NCBI GenBank assembly: GCA_902556405.1
Contig: CACDWF010000010.1
Location: forward strand, 1 to 60,409
DNA length: 60,409 nt
DNA from: an uncultured Alphaproteobacteria bacterium
GTDB lineage: Bacteria > Pseudomonadota > Alphaproteobacteria > Rhodobacterales > Rhodobacteraceae
Direction: 5' to 3'
Shown: piece after piece, positions 29,367 through 39,247 of the stretch
How the letters are laid out: each line of letters starts with the position of its first letter
Numbering within the stretch: position 1 is the first letter of the stretch
Position numbers and translations under genes: made by a program
The notes under the pieces: model-generated
Told to the model about the DNA's origin: nothing
Databases searched by the model: none
Seen by the model: only the letters and a program-made list of their open reading frames with translations

Positions 29367-29867
29367 ATGAAATTTTATAAATCAAGCTTTATAAGTAATA
29401 TTCTTGTGTTTGCAGTAGGACTATTATTCATTATAATTCCGACCGCTTTAACAGGTTCGAATATGAATAGCATTTATTCATTATACCCAGATCTTTTTTT
29501 ATGCTTTATTTTTGCAACCACTTTTAATATTCCAAGAATAACTAACTTATATTCAATTTTGGTACTTTTGCTCTTTTCAGATATTCTACATATGAAACCG
29601 ATAGGCTTGTTTACAATGCTTGTGCTTGCTAGCTTTATTGTTATCCAGCGTTATTCAAAACACATCGAGAAATTATCGTTTCTAATACATTATCTTATAT
29701 TCTTTATTGTGATATCTTGCGTCCAATTACTTAACATATTTTTACACCAATTATTTTTTATGCCAAAACTTAGTTTGCTTACGGTTCTAAATCAGACAAT
29801 TTTTACCTTAATTTGTTATCCCTTATTTGATATACCCTATAAACTTATAACTGCGAATAATAAATAA
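29367..29867 (+). CDS. mreD: Rod shape-determining protein MreD
   Basis: A 166-residue inner-membrane protein with about five hydrophobic helices. MreD proteins are poorly conserved in sequence; here the call relies on membrane topology, length and its place between mreC and mrdA, where mreD always lies. FSDILHMKPIGLFTML matches the usual DxxxxxPxG membrane motif. Its stop overlaps the mrdA ATG by one base. Confidence 0.85.
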   Translation: MKFYKSSFISNILVFAVGLLFIIIPTALTGSNMNSIYSLYPDLFLCFIFATTFNIPRITNLYSILVLLLFSDILHMKPIGLFTMLVLASFIVIQRYSKHIEKLSFLIHYLIFFIVISCVQLLNIFLHQLFFMPKLSLLTVLNQTIFTLICYPLFDIPYKLITANNK

Positions 29868-31804
29868 TGTCGAAATTTAAAGAAACTACCTTAAAATCAA
29901 AACTAGTAAGACGGGTACACAGAAGAGTAATACTTGCTGGAATATTAAAAGCGAGTGCAGTAGCACTACTGGGGTGGAACATCAGAAAACTTCAAATTGA
30001 GGACTCTGAAGATTATAAGTTATTGGCCGACAAAAACAGGGTTAACCTTAGACTTATTCCCCCATCAAGAGGACTTATTTTAGATAGGTTGGGAACTCCA
30101 ATAGCCTTAAACGAACAAAATTATAAGGTAGTTTTCATAAGAGAACAGGCTAGCGATCCCAGTAAAGTGTTAAAGAAACTCTCAACGATCATAACTTTGG
30201 AACAAAAGCGTCAAGATAGATTATTACAAGATATGAAAAAAAGAAGTTCCTTTATACCGATAACCGTTGCTGAAAACCTGACATGGAAAGATTTTACAAA
30301 AATATCGGTAAATTTGCCAAGTCTTCCGGGCATAATTCCAGAGGTAGGGTTGACACGGCACTATAAGGAATTTGAGTCTTACGCTCATGTTGTAGGATAT
30401 GTAGGACCTATATCGGACAAAGATCTTGAGTCTGAGAAACCGGTGGACCCCGTTCTTCAAATTCCCAAGTTCCAAATAGGAAAAGTTGGGGTAGAAAAAA
30501 AATTGGAAAAACATTTAAGAGGAACCGCTGGCGTTAGTAGAGTTGAGGTAAATGCGTCAGGGCGAGTAATGAGAGAGCTAAATAGAACTGAGGGAAAATC
30601 GGGACAAAACATACGCCTAACTATAGAAACAAATCTTCAGAAGTTTGCGTTAGAACGGCTGAAGGGAATGAGCGGGGCTTCGGTGCTTATGGACATAGAT
30701 AGTGGTGATATATTATCACTAGTATCAACGCCAAGCTATAATCCAAATAACTTCGTTCTGGGAATATCGCAATCTAGATGGGACGCTTTACTTAACGACG
30801 AACGAAAGCCTCTCCTAAATAAAGCGACATCTGGAGCCTATCCTCCTGGCTCAACATTTAAAATGATAGTGGCTGCAGCAGCTCTTGAGCTAGGCCTTAT
30901 CGGACTGAATGATAAAATATTTTGTTCGGGATTCTATGAGTTAGGTAGTAGAAAATTTCACTGCTGGCTAAAAGGTGGGCATGGGAAAATGTCTCTGCAA
31001 GAAGCTATTCAGAAATCTTGTGATGTATATTTTTACGAACTTGCCCGTAAAGTCGGAGTTAAAAGAATTGGAGCTATGGCAAAACAGCTTGGTCTCGGTC
31101 AGTCATACAAGCTTCCGTTGACTGGAATAAGTAAGGGTTTTGTGCCCACAAAAAAATGGAAAAAGGAAAGGTTTGGGACGAGTTGGCTCGTAGGGGACAC
31201 GCTCAATATAGGGATCGGACAAGGATTTAGTTTGGCAACGCCTTTGCAGTTAGCTGTAATGACAGCAAGGATCGCGTCTGGAAGAGAGGTAATGCCAAAC
31301 CTCATTAGAAATACGGAAAAAGAAATAGATAAAATGAAAGCTCTCTCAATTAGACAAGAAACTTTAGCGGCCATTAAAAAGGGCATGTATGATGTTGTAA
31401 ATGAGAAAAAAGGTACTGCTTTTAACTTTAGATCTACTCATGAAAATTTTTTAATTGCTGGTAAAACTGGCACCTCTCAAGTTAGAAGGATAACGCGAGA
31501 GGAGCGTGAGTCGGGTGTGATTAAAAATGAGGATTTACCTTGGAAAATGAGAGATCATGCATTATTTACCTGCTTTGCTCCTTATAAAAGGCCTAGATAT
31601 GCTCTTAGTGTAGTTGTTGAACATGGAGGTAGCGGCTCTAAGGTAGCTGCCCCAATAGCGCGGGATATAATGCTCTTTCAACTTTATGGAGGTATTCCTC
31701 CGATCACTGCATATCCAGAGAAACAACGATTGGAGGTTCGTAAAAGACTATTTGACATAGCAAAAAAAATAAACCTTAGAAATTACATAAATCCAAATAT
31801 TTAA
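29867..31804 (+). CDS. mrdA: Penicillin-binding protein 2 (elongasome transpeptidase)
   Basis: A 645-residue class B penicillin-binding protein. After a short cytoplasmic tail and membrane helix comes the dimerisation domain (NRVNLRLIPPSRGLILDR), then the transpeptidase with PGSTFK (Ser nucleophile, near residue 327), SCD in QKSCDVYFYELA near residue 381, and KTG in AGKTGTSQV near residue 533. It cross-links lateral wall peptidoglycan with RodA. It overlaps mreD and is one base ahead of rodA. Confidence 0.94.
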   Translation: MSKFKETTLKSKLVRRVHRRVILAGILKASAVALLGWNIRKLQIEDSEDYKLLADKNRVNLRLIPPSRGLILDRLGTPIALNEQNYKVVFIREQASDPSKVLKKLSTIITLEQKRQDRLLQDMKKRSSFIPITVAENLTWKDFTKISVNLPSLPGIIPEVGLTRHYKEFESYAHVVGYVGPISDKDLESEKPVDPVLQIPKFQIGKVGVEKKLEKHLRGTAGVSRVEVNASGRVMRELNRTEGKSGQNIRLTIETNLQKFALERLKGMSGASVLMDIDSGDILSLVSTPSYNPNNFVLGISQSRWDALLNDERKPLLNKATSGAYPPGSTFKMIVAAAALELGLIGLNDKIFCSGFYELGSRKFHCWLKGGHGKMSLQEAIQKSCDVYFYELARKVGVKRIGAMAKQLGLGQSYKLPLTGISKGFVPTKKWKKERFGTSWLVGDTLNIGIGQGFSLATPLQLAVMTARIASGREVMPNLIRNTEKEIDKMKALSIRQETLAAIKKGMYDVVNEKKGTAFNFRSTHENFLIAGKTGTSQVRRITREERESGVIKNEDLPWKMRDHALFTCFAPYKRPRYALSVVVEHGGSGSKVAAPIARDIMLFQLYGGIPPITAYPEKQRLEVRKRLFDIAKKINLRNYINPNI

Positions 31805-31805
31805 T

Positions 31806-32918
31806 ATGAACCCCTTCATAAAAATAATTTACATTAATTGGCCACTACAATTCCTAATTTTGGCAACTGCCTTATTTGGTTTTTTAATGCTGTATTCTGT
31901 CAGTGGTGGGAGTTGGGACCCATGGACAAAACCTCAGATAAATCGATTTTCTATAAGCTTCCTTTTAATCTTCGTAATGGCAGTGATCAGTATCTCTTTT
32001 TGGCAGAAGATATCTCCATTTAGCTATGTTTTAGGATTAGCATTATTAATTGCCGTCTATTTTTATGGAGATACTGGAATGGGTGCTAAAAGGTGGCTAG
32101 ATTTAAGAATAATTAAATTGCAACCATCTGAAGCATTCAAAATTTCAATGGTTATGGCTCTAGCTTATTATTATCATAAGCTTCCTGCCAATAGGGTATC
32201 ACATCCCTTTTTTGTCCTGGTTCCGCTTTTATTAATTCTAATACCTGCATTTATAGTTTTTCGTCAGCCAGATCTTGGAACCGCTTTGGTTATCATTATT
32301 ATTGGCATCTTTGTTATGTTCATCGCCGGAGTACATTTCGGATATTTTTTATTTGGAGGAATAAGCTTCTTTACTCTATTACTGGTTTTGTTTGAAAGTC
32401 GCGGTAAAGAATGGCAACTATTAAGGGATTATCATTTTAAAAGAATAGATACCTTTTTAAACCCATCAGCAGACCCTTTAGGTTCAGGCTACCATATAAC
32501 ACAGTCAAAAATTGCCTTGGGTTCAGGAGGTCTCTTTGGAAGGGGCTACATGCAAGGCTCACAAAGTCAGCTTAATTTTTTACCTGAAAAGCATACAGAT
32601 TTTATCTTCACCACACTGGCTGAGGAGTTTGGATTTTTTGGCACAATTGGGCTTCTTATTATTTATAGCCTAATAGTTGCTTTCTGTGTATTTTCCGCAC
32701 TAGCAACTAGAGACACATATTCTCGTTTATTAATAACAGGTCTGTGCATGACCTTTTTTACTTATTTCTCAATAAACATTGCTATGGTTATGGGTTTATT
32801 ACCAGTTGTCGGCATACCCTTACCGCTAGTTTCTTATGGAGGGTCATCAATGATTGTCATCATGTTGAGTTTCGGACTTATTCAAAGTGCTCATGTGCAC
32901 AAAAATGATAGGTTTTAA
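31806..32918 (+). CDS. rodA: Peptidoglycan glycosyltransferase RodA
   Basis: A 370-residue SEDS-family membrane protein with about ten helices that polymerises lipid II with PBP2. SEDS hallmarks are GAKRWLDL near residue 96, FRQPDLGTALV near residue 156, ALGSGGLFGRGYMQGSQSQL near residue 237, LPEKHTDFIFTTLAEEFGF near residue 259 and PLVSYGGSSM near residue 340. It closes the elongasome operon. Confidence 0.95.
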   Translation: MNPFIKIIYINWPLQFLILATALFGFLMLYSVSGGSWDPWTKPQINRFSISFLLIFVMAVISISFWQKISPFSYVLGLALLIAVYFYGDTGMGAKRWLDLRIIKLQPSEAFKISMVMALAYYYHKLPANRVSHPFFVLVPLLLILIPAFIVFRQPDLGTALVIIIIGIFVMFIAGVHFGYFLFGGISFFTLLLVLFESRGKEWQLLRDYHFKRIDTFLNPSADPLGSGYHITQSKIALGSGGLFGRGYMQGSQSQLNFLPEKHTDFIFTTLAEEFGFFGTIGLLIIYSLIVAFCVFSALATRDTYSRLLITGLCMTFFTYFSINIAMVMGLLPVVGIPLPLVSYGGSSMIVIMLSFGLIQSAHVHKNDRF

Positions 32919-33852
32919 TTTGAATATTTTTGTTGCAACTGGATCGAAAACAATCGAGTACAAGAAAATTCTTGAAAAGGAAATCAAAGCCCTATCGTTC
33001 GAATGTAATATTATTGAAGACATATCGAGGAATAGTGAAGTTAATGCGATAATTTATTCTGATGACAGCGAAATATCTGACTTTTCCATTTTCCCAGATA
33101 AGGCAGTAATATTTTCTATATTTGCGGGTGTTGAAAAAACACTCCTAAACAAAAGTATCAGGCAGCCATTAGTCAGATTAATTGATATTGAAATGACTGA
33201 ATGCATGGCTGAATGGTGTGCCGCTCATGTGCTGAGGTATCATCTTGACCTTGATGTTTTTATTAAACCAGAAAAAAATGAGTGGATGCCCTATAGCAAG
33301 GAAAGGTTGCTTGCAAATCAAGTTCATATTGGAATCTTAGGTCTTGGTACTTTGGGATCAGCTGCTGCTAAGAAGCTTAGGAAGCTTGATTTTAATGTAA
33401 CAGGATGGTCAACAACAGAAAAAAACCTTAGCGGAATAAAATCATTGGTGGGGGCAACCGGATTGGCGAAAATACTTGCTAAATCTGATTATTTAATACT
33501 ACTTTTACCTCTCACTGAGAAAACAAAAAATATTATCAATTCAGGCTCGCTTAAAATGGTTAAGAAAGGAGCAATATTGATTAACGCTGGAAGAGGAGGG
33601 TTAATCGAAGATAATGATCTTCTGCAAGCTCTTGACAGGGGAAAATTATCAAGGTGTACATTAGATGTATTTAACGAGGAGCCCTTGCCGCCAGAGCATC
33701 CTTTTTGGGCGCATGAAAAAGTAACCGTTACCCCGCATATCTCCGCTCCTACAAGATTGCAAAGTTCGATAAAATCTATCCTAAAAAACATTGCTAGAAT
33801 AAAAAAAGGCTTGCAGCCAATCGGTTTAGTACCAAAAGAGCGATTTTATTAA
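32905..33852 (+). CDS. D-2-hydroxyacid dehydrogenase, glyoxylate/hydroxypyruvate reductase-like
   Basis: About 315 residues with the NAD(P)-binding Rossmann motif GILGLGTLGSAAAKKL near residue 145, the catalytic Arg region INAGRGGLIEDNDL near residue 230, Glu in LDVFNEEPLPPEHPFW, and His in VTPHISAPT. The spacing matches the GhrA subfamily, which reduces glyoxylate and hydroxypyruvate. I chose ATG 32905, which overlaps the rodA end by 14 bases; an ATG at 32893 or a TTG at 32920 are alternatives. Its stop overlaps the stop of the convergent antiporter gene. Confidence 0.85.
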   Translation: MIGFNLNIFVATGSKTIEYKKILEKEIKALSFECNIIEDISRNSEVNAIIYSDDSEISDFSIFPDKAVIFSIFAGVEKTLLNKSIRQPLVRLIDIEMTECMAEWCAAHVLRYHLDLDVFIKPEKNEWMPYSKERLLANQVHIGILGLGTLGSAAAKKLRKLDFNVTGWSTTEKNLSGIKSLVGATGLAKILAKSDYLILLLPLTEKTKNIINSGSLKMVKKGAILINAGRGGLIEDNDLLQALDRGKLSRCTLDVFNEEPLPPEHPFWAHEKVTVTPHISAPTRLQSSIKSILKNIARIKKGLQPIGLVPKERFY

Positions 33853-35549
33853 AACAGGATAATTCCCAAGACAATCAACAATATAATGGCAATAAACAGA
33901 ACCATAGTACCTGATGTCAATATTCTTGTCATAACACCTTCTGGCCCAGAAAGTTGATACACTTTCCCGAGAAACAGATGCAAAGAGTTATTAAAAAACT
34001 TCAATCCTTTTTGTTCGGTTGAAGCTAGCAACAATAATAGTTTACGTATTACAAAGGGTAAGAAAACTCGATACGTCCAATCAAAATCTAGGTTTATAGA
34101 GCGTGTTTCGGAGGGTAGTTGCTTTAGTTTGCTCAAAATGTAGAAAGCTAAAATAGCAAAGCATAATAATTGTAATTGCGTTAGGATATGTTCAAAAGTA
34201 TATGGCTCATATTTCACTTGGAAAGGCATTATTGCATACAAATTTTTGGGGAAAATGCCTATATAAATACAAAGAATTGCAGTTAAGCCCATTGCTAGCA
34301 ACATATGCATAGGCGCTTCCTGTGGTCTCTTACCTGAATCATGATGAAAAAAAGTAAAGTAGGGTACTTTTATTCCAGAATGTGATAACACTCCCGCTGA
34401 AGCAAAGACAAGAATGAGCCAAATAATTTCATAGTGCTCTTTCCCCGCTCCACTCATAATGAGTGATTTACTAACAAATCCAGAAAATAGGGGGAACGCT
34501 GATATCGAGGCGGCGCCAATAAGGCAAAAAGTTGCTGTTAGAGGCATGGTTCTATATAAACCTCCTAACTCAGATGCTCTAGAAGTACCTGTCCTAAATA
34601 GAACTGCCCCAACACTCATAAAAAGTAATGCTTTATATAAAATATGAGAGAAAGCATGCGCTGCAGTGCCATTAAGAGCTAACTCTGTTCCTACACCTAC
34701 GCCAACAACCATAAAGCCAAGTTGGTTGTTAAGGCTATAAGCTAAGACCTTTCTCAAGTCATTCTCGACCTCAGCAAAAAAGATAGGGAATACAGTCATA
34801 GCAGCTCCAATGTAAATTAAAAGTTCTGTACCTGGAAATCCTCGTGCTAGAGCGTAAACAGCAAGTTTTGTGGTAAAAGCGGAAAGTATTACTGTTCCTG
34901 TTATAGTTGCTGACGGATAACTATCTTGAAGCCAATTATGCAAGAATGGGAAAGCACACTTAATACCAAAAGCAATGAAAATTAAAGCGGTGGCTAAGCT
35001 ACTTAATTCCATCTTGACGAAAGATATTGATCCAGTTTCAAAGAAAAAAAGAGCAACTCCAAAAAGTAGCACAACTCCTGATAAAACTTGAATAATTAGG
35101 TACCGCATACCAGAATAGTAAGCTCCTTCGGTTTTCCGCGCCCAAATCAAAAAAACCGATGAAATAGCTGTAAGTTCCCAATAAACAAAAAGCGTGATAA
35201 GATCTCCAGCAAAAACAGCACCAATAGCGGCTCCTGCATAAATTAGAGCTATGAAGGGCTGTGTGCTTTCTCGAAGATGGAATGCAAATACATTCCCTAG
35301 AAAGGCTGCTATACAAAAAATAATACCAAATACCATCGAAAGCTTATCGACTCGCATAAAATTAAGTTCGAGATCCAAAAATTGCACTATGAATCCACCA
35401 TCCCAATTGCCATTAAGTAAAGCTAGCAGCGCTATTACTGGGACCAAGCAAACAAAAGAAGACTTAATGACTCCCTTTGGTAAAAAGATCGACACTAGTC
35501 CTCCAATTAAAAAGTAAAACGGCAGAGGCATTGTTGCTAACATTTTCAC
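33849..35549 (-). CDS. Mrp-type antiporter subunit, NuoL/NuoM-like (third antiporter-like subunit)
   Basis: A 566-residue polytopic membrane protein of the proton-translocating NADH-quinone oxidoreductase chain 5/4 family. The core has FVYWELTAISSVFLIWARK near residue 125, FLHNWLQDSYPSAT near residue 200 with helix residues TTKLAVYAL, and AHAFSHILYKALLFMSVGAV near residue 305. These hold the conserved Glu, Lys and His positions used in proton movement. It extends at the C-terminus with extra helices. It is the last gene of the Mrp operon and the third antiporter-like subunit, one more than in typical Mrp systems. Confidence 0.85.
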   Translation of the reverse strand: MKMLATMPLPFYFLIGGLVSIFLPKGVIKSSFVCLVPVIALLALLNGNWDGGFIVQFLDLELNFMRVDKLSMVFGIIFCIAAFLGNVFAFHLRESTQPFIALIYAGAAIGAVFAGDLITLFVYWELTAISSVFLIWARKTEGAYYSGMRYLIIQVLSGVVLLFGVALFFFETGSISFVKMELSSLATALIFIAFGIKCAFPFLHNWLQDSYPSATITGTVILSAFTTKLAVYALARGFPGTELLIYIGAAMTVFPIFFAEVENDLRKVLAYSLNNQLGFMVVGVGVGTELALNGTAAHAFSHILYKALLFMSVGAVLFRTGTSRASELGGLYRTMPLTATFCLIGAASISAFPLFSGFVSKSLIMSGAGKEHYEIIWLILVFASAGVLSHSGIKVPYFTFFHHDSGKRPQEAPMHMLLAMGLTAILCIYIGIFPKNLYAIMPFQVKYEPYTFEHILTQLQLLCFAILAFYILSKLKQLPSETRSINLDFDWTYRVFLPFVIRKLLLLLASTEQKGLKFFNNSLHLFLGKVYQLSGPEGVMTRILTSGTMVLFIAIILLIVLGIILF

Positions 35550-35842
35550 TTTTCCCTTGTAGTTGGATAATCCTCACTATCCACTGCTTTATTATCGTAA
35601 AAATTTTCTGGTCTTCCCAAAAGAAATCTAAGAAATCGTGATCCAAATATTATAATTGAAAACATTACAAAGCCATAAATGCTGTAAAAATTATATAAAC
35701 CCTCGATCTCAAAATAGGTATATCGCTTAACGAAAAAATCAATTATGAATAAACCAACACACAAAACTATAAATGAAAACAGTACTGCTCTCAATCTATT
35801 GCTTTTCTCGAAGAATAAGTATGGGTTAAATTTCATTTTCAC
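35546..35842 (-). CDS. Small membrane protein within the Mrp operon
   Basis: A 98-residue protein with two hydrophobic helices (residues 18-36 and 50-66) and a cytoplasmic tail RFLRFLLGRPENFYDNKA followed by acidic residues. I recognise no characterised family, although similar tails ending RPExYYD occur in short proteins encoded among antiporter genes. It overlaps the next subunit by four bases and starts three bases after the previous one, so it is likely part of the complex. Confidence 0.65.
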   Translation of the reverse strand: MKMKFNPYLFFEKSNRLRAVLFSFIVLCVGLFIIDFFVKRYTYFEIEGLYNFYSIYGFVMFSIIIFGSRFLRFLLGRPENFYDNKAVDSEDYPTTREK

Positions 35843-35845
35843 ACC

Positions 35846-37309
35846 TTAGCCTACTAAACCAAAATTATTAATAAAGTCTCTTATATACCCCACGTAAAAA
35901 AACAAGAGAAATGAGATACTTGCTGTTATTGCGGGTGGCAACCAAACAAAAGAGCTAGGTTCTTTATAACTCTCGATTTCTTTTTGATCTTCAGCGTTAA
36001 GATAAAAGCCCTTTGCTACCAATGGCAGCAGGTAAGCAATATTCAAGAGCGAGCTAATTAGCAGAACGATAACAACGAACTGTTTATCTGCTTCGAGTGA
36101 AGCCAAAATTAAAAACCACTTTGCCCAAGATCCACCCATTGGTGGAAGACCTATAATTGATATAGCTCCAATAAGAAAGCTTAAAAACGTAATAGGCATA
36201 ACCCTACCCAAACCCTGCATATCACTTATGTTGGTTTTTTTTGTCGCAACATATATTGAGCCAGCACACATAAATAGCGTGATTTTTCCAAAAGCATGAG
36301 TGATTATCTGTAGAGCGCCACCCAAAATCCCCAGACTATTTGCAAGAGAGAAAGCAAGTACAACATAGGCTAATTGACTAATAGTGGAATAAGCCAGTCT
36401 AGCTTTTAAATTATCTTTTGTCATAGCTATCAGAGAAGCGAACAGGATCGAAAAACATGCTAACGACGTTAGCCAGTCCGTAGCTCCCGATACGGACAAA
36501 CTCTCAATACCAAATATGTAAACACCTACTTTAAGAACGGTAAATACCCCTGCTTTAACCACGGCTACAGCGTGCAACAAAGCGCTAACTGGTGTGGGCG
36601 CGACCATTGCAGCAGGCAACCACCTATGGAAGGGGAATAGAGCTGCCTTCCCTATCCCGAAGGCAAATAAACCAACCAAGATCATTAATTCTAATGAGCC
36701 AAAGGAGCCATTTAATATGCCACCTCTGACAAAATCCAATGTTCCAATCGAGAAGTAGATCCAAATTATACCTAGCAACTGAAGCCCTATTGATGTGCCC
36801 AGTAGTATTGATAAATATACTCTAGCTCCTCTCAATGCTTCAGATGAACCTTTATGGGACACTAGTGGAAATGTAATTAAAGTCAGAAGTTCATAGAAAA
36901 GGAATAAGGTGAAAAGATTGCCCGAGAACGAGATCCCCATAACACTGGCTATGGAGAATGAGAAAAAGAAAAAGAACCTCGACTGGTTTTTCTCCTTTGC
37001 TCCTCTCATATACCCAATTGCGTATATATGAGTAAGTATCCAAAGCCCAGAGGCCAGCAATGAGAAAATAATACCAAGGGGCTCGATGTGAAATGAAATA
37101 TCAATCCCTGGCATTATGGTTGCCAATCTATATTGTGTAGCCTGTCCATCAAACCCGAGAAAGATATTTGCACTAAAATAAAACGTTAATAGCGCACCTA
37201 AGAGAGTGACGGTATCCCTCACATTTGGGTTTTTACTAAAAAATAAATTTAACCCACCCGCTAAAGCCGGTGTAAAAACTGTTAAAAATATCAAAAGCTC
37301 TATTGGCAT
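35846..37309 (-). CDS. Mrp-type antiporter subunit, NuoM-like (second antiporter-like subunit)
   Basis: A 487-residue membrane protein of the antiporter/NuoM family. Visible motifs are FLFYELLTLITFPLVSH near residue 133 (conserved Glu), FHRWLPAAMVAPTPVSALLH near residue 225, HAVAVVKAGVFTVLK (conserved Lys), and IITHAFGKITLFMCAG near residue 318. I chose ATG 37309, which has AGG upstream and lies after the mnhD stop; an ORF start at 37336 would overlap mnhD. Confidence 0.85.
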   Translation of the reverse strand: MPIELLIFLTVFTPALAGGLNLFFSKNPNVRDTVTLLGALLTFYFSANIFLGFDGQATQYRLATIMPGIDISFHIEPLGIIFSLLASGLWILTHIYAIGYMRGAKEKNQSRFFFFFSFSIASVMGISFSGNLFTLFLFYELLTLITFPLVSHKGSSEALRGARVYLSILLGTSIGLQLLGIIWIYFSIGTLDFVRGGILNGSFGSLELMILVGLFAFGIGKAALFPFHRWLPAAMVAPTPVSALLHAVAVVKAGVFTVLKVGVYIFGIESLSVSGATDWLTSLACFSILFASLIAMTKDNLKARLAYSTISQLAYVVLAFSLANSLGILGGALQIITHAFGKITLFMCAGSIYVATKKTNISDMQGLGRVMPITFLSFLIGAISIIGLPPMGGSWAKWFLILASLEADKQFVVIVLLISSLLNIAYLLPLVAKGFYLNAEDQKEIESYKEPSSFVWLPPAITASISFLLFFYVGYIRDFINNFGLVG

Positions 37310-37319
37310 GAAATATAAC

Positions 37320-38819
37320 CTAATTAAAAAGAACATCTGCAGCTATGTTAGCTACATCCACTGTTAAACTAGTATTAATACCAAGAAAAATACAAAACAA
37401 AGCGAGTATCCATATTGGAATTAAAGTAACGACACTCACTTCACGGTAAGAACCTGCTCTTTCTGAAAAGTATAGAACTTCAATTATCTTCCATATATAA
37501 ATCACCGCAAACAGCGATGATACCACAATAAGGATTGCTATTAACCAGTAACCAGCTTCAATCGCTGCTTCTAGAAGTAGCCATTTACTAATAAAACCAG
37601 CAGTACCAGGCACGCCGATTAAGCTCAACCCGCCGATAACAAAAGCAGCCGAGGTAAATGGCATCGACTTTCCCAAACCCTTTAAACTTTTAATATATAT
37701 ATTTTTTGTATTAAGCATAAAAGCACCTAGAGACATAAAAAGCGCTGCCTTGGTAAAGCCGTGATTAACCATGTGTACCAATGAAGATGCAAGTCCTTTT
37801 TGACTCATTAAAGATAATCCAAGTAACATATAACCTATTTGCGCAAGACTAGAATAAGCAAGTAGCTTCTTTAAGTTCTGTTTAAAAATGGCAATTACTG
37901 AAGCAGCAATCATTGCGATTATTGCAAGAGGCATCAATAACAGAAAAAAGAGCTCGTTCACAAAAGAGTCTTCATAGTTAAATACAGAAAATACAAATCG
38001 GATCAAAACATATAATGCTACTTTGGTCGCTGTCGCAGCCAAGAAGCAGGTAACTACAGTTGGGGCATAGGTATAAGCATTAGGCAACCAAACATGTAGA
38101 GGAACCATAGCAAGCTTAAGACCCATTCCTACAACAATAAAGGCAAATCCGGCTTGAATAGTTCTATTCTGACCTAATTGGCTAACTCTTTCCGCTATAT
38201 CCATCATATTTAGAGATCCAGTTGCCATGTATAGATATCCAATACCAATGACAAAAAAGGTTGCACCAATAGTACCCATTATTAAATAGTTAAAGGACGC
38301 AGAAAGTGCTCGTCTATCAAGATATGAACCCTGCGCTACTAAAACATAAGTGGATAAACTTGAAATCTCTAAAAAGACAAAAACATTAAAAATATCAGCT
38401 GTTGCAACTACTCCTAACAAACCGGTAAGGCACAATAGGAAACATGCGTAGAACAAAGTATGTTTATCTTCAGGAATTTCTGCATGAAGTGAAGAATACG
38501 AGAAGATCAATACAATAGCACTGATCATTGATATCAAGAATAATAATAAAGCATTTGCTGCATCTATTCTGTATTCAATTCCGATTGGAGGCACCCATCC
38601 TCCAAGATAATACCTAAGAGTGCTGCCATCACTAACAGCTTGTAGCAATAAGACAGATATAAGTAGACAGGCTAAGGCTCCTACAAAACTTAGTAACCAA
38701 GACAATGTTTTATTATTTAGCACAACCAACACAGGCGCTATCAACATCGGGGTAATCACCTGCAAAATCGGCAAATGATTGATGAAATCTAAAGTACCCT
38801 GTTTAATTTCTGAAGCCAT
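37320..38819 (-). CDS. mnhD: Na+/H+ antiporter subunit D (MnhD/MrpD-like)
   Basis: A 499-residue NuoN/M-like subunit with about 14 helices. It shows FVFLEISSLSTYVLVAQ near residue 145, PLHVWLPNAYTYAPTVV near residue 236 followed by AATATKVALYVLIRF, and HMVNHGFTKAALFMSLGA near residue 345. These are the typical MrpD segments bearing the conserved Glu and Lys. It starts where mnhC ends (one-base overlap). Confidence 0.88.
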   Translation of the reverse strand: MASEIKQGTLDFINHLPILQVITPMLIAPVLVVLNNKTLSWLLSFVGALACLLISVLLLQAVSDGSTLRYYLGGWVPPIGIEYRIDAANALLLFLISMISAIVLIFSYSSLHAEIPEDKHTLFYACFLLCLTGLLGVVATADIFNVFVFLEISSLSTYVLVAQGSYLDRRALSASFNYLIMGTIGATFFVIGIGYLYMATGSLNMMDIAERVSQLGQNRTIQAGFAFIVVGMGLKLAMVPLHVWLPNAYTYAPTVVTCFLAATATKVALYVLIRFVFSVFNYEDSFVNELFFLLLMPLAIIAMIAASVIAIFKQNLKKLLAYSSLAQIGYMLLGLSLMSQKGLASSLVHMVNHGFTKAALFMSLGAFMLNTKNIYIKSLKGLGKSMPFTSAAFVIGGLSLIGVPGTAGFISKWLLLEAAIEAGYWLIAILIVVSSLFAVIYIWKIIEVLYFSERAGSYREVSVVTLIPIWILALFCIFLGINTSLTVDVANIAADVLFN

Positions 38820-39244
38820 TACCCGTTGATTTCCAGAACATTCTTTTTATTGTATGCCTTAAGGTCTTTTTCATCCATTTCTTGGATGTCATCTTCTTCT
38901 ACCGTGTTGTACTCTTCTCGAATTTTTATTATTAAAGCTAACCCTAAAGCAGTAGTAGCGATACCAACTACAATGGCTGTAAGAATAAGAACATGGGGCA
39001 GAGGGTTAGAGTATATTACTTCTGAATTATTAGCTGCCTTATCAAGTAAAATCGGGGCAGTACCACCCTTCATTTTACCTATTGATATGTAAAACATAAA
39101 AACTGATGTTTGGAAAATATTTAAACCCACAATTTTCTTAATGAGATTTCCTCGTGATACAACTATGAAGAGGCCTGATAGCATCAGTATTATGAACAAC
39201 CAATAAGGAAGGTGCCCATATATAAAGTTTAAATTAAGTTCCAT
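38819..39244 (-). CDS. mnhC: Na+/H+ antiporter subunit C (MnhC/MrpC, NuoK-like)
   Basis: A 141-residue NuoK-like membrane subunit with three helices. FIVVSRGNLIKKIVGLNIFQTS near residue 28 and the segment NPLPHVLILTAIVVGIATTALGLALI near residues 80-106 are diagnostic. The C-terminal acidic tail is cytoplasmic. It overlaps mnhD by one base and follows mnhB by three. Confidence 0.92.
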   Translation of the reverse strand: MELNLNFIYGHLPYWLFIILMLSGLFIVVSRGNLIKKIVGLNIFQTSVFMFYISIGKMKGGTAPILLDKAANNSEVIYSNPLPHVLILTAIVVGIATTALGLALIIKIREEYNTVEEDDIQEMDEKDLKAYNKKNVLEING

Positions 39245-39247
39245 GCC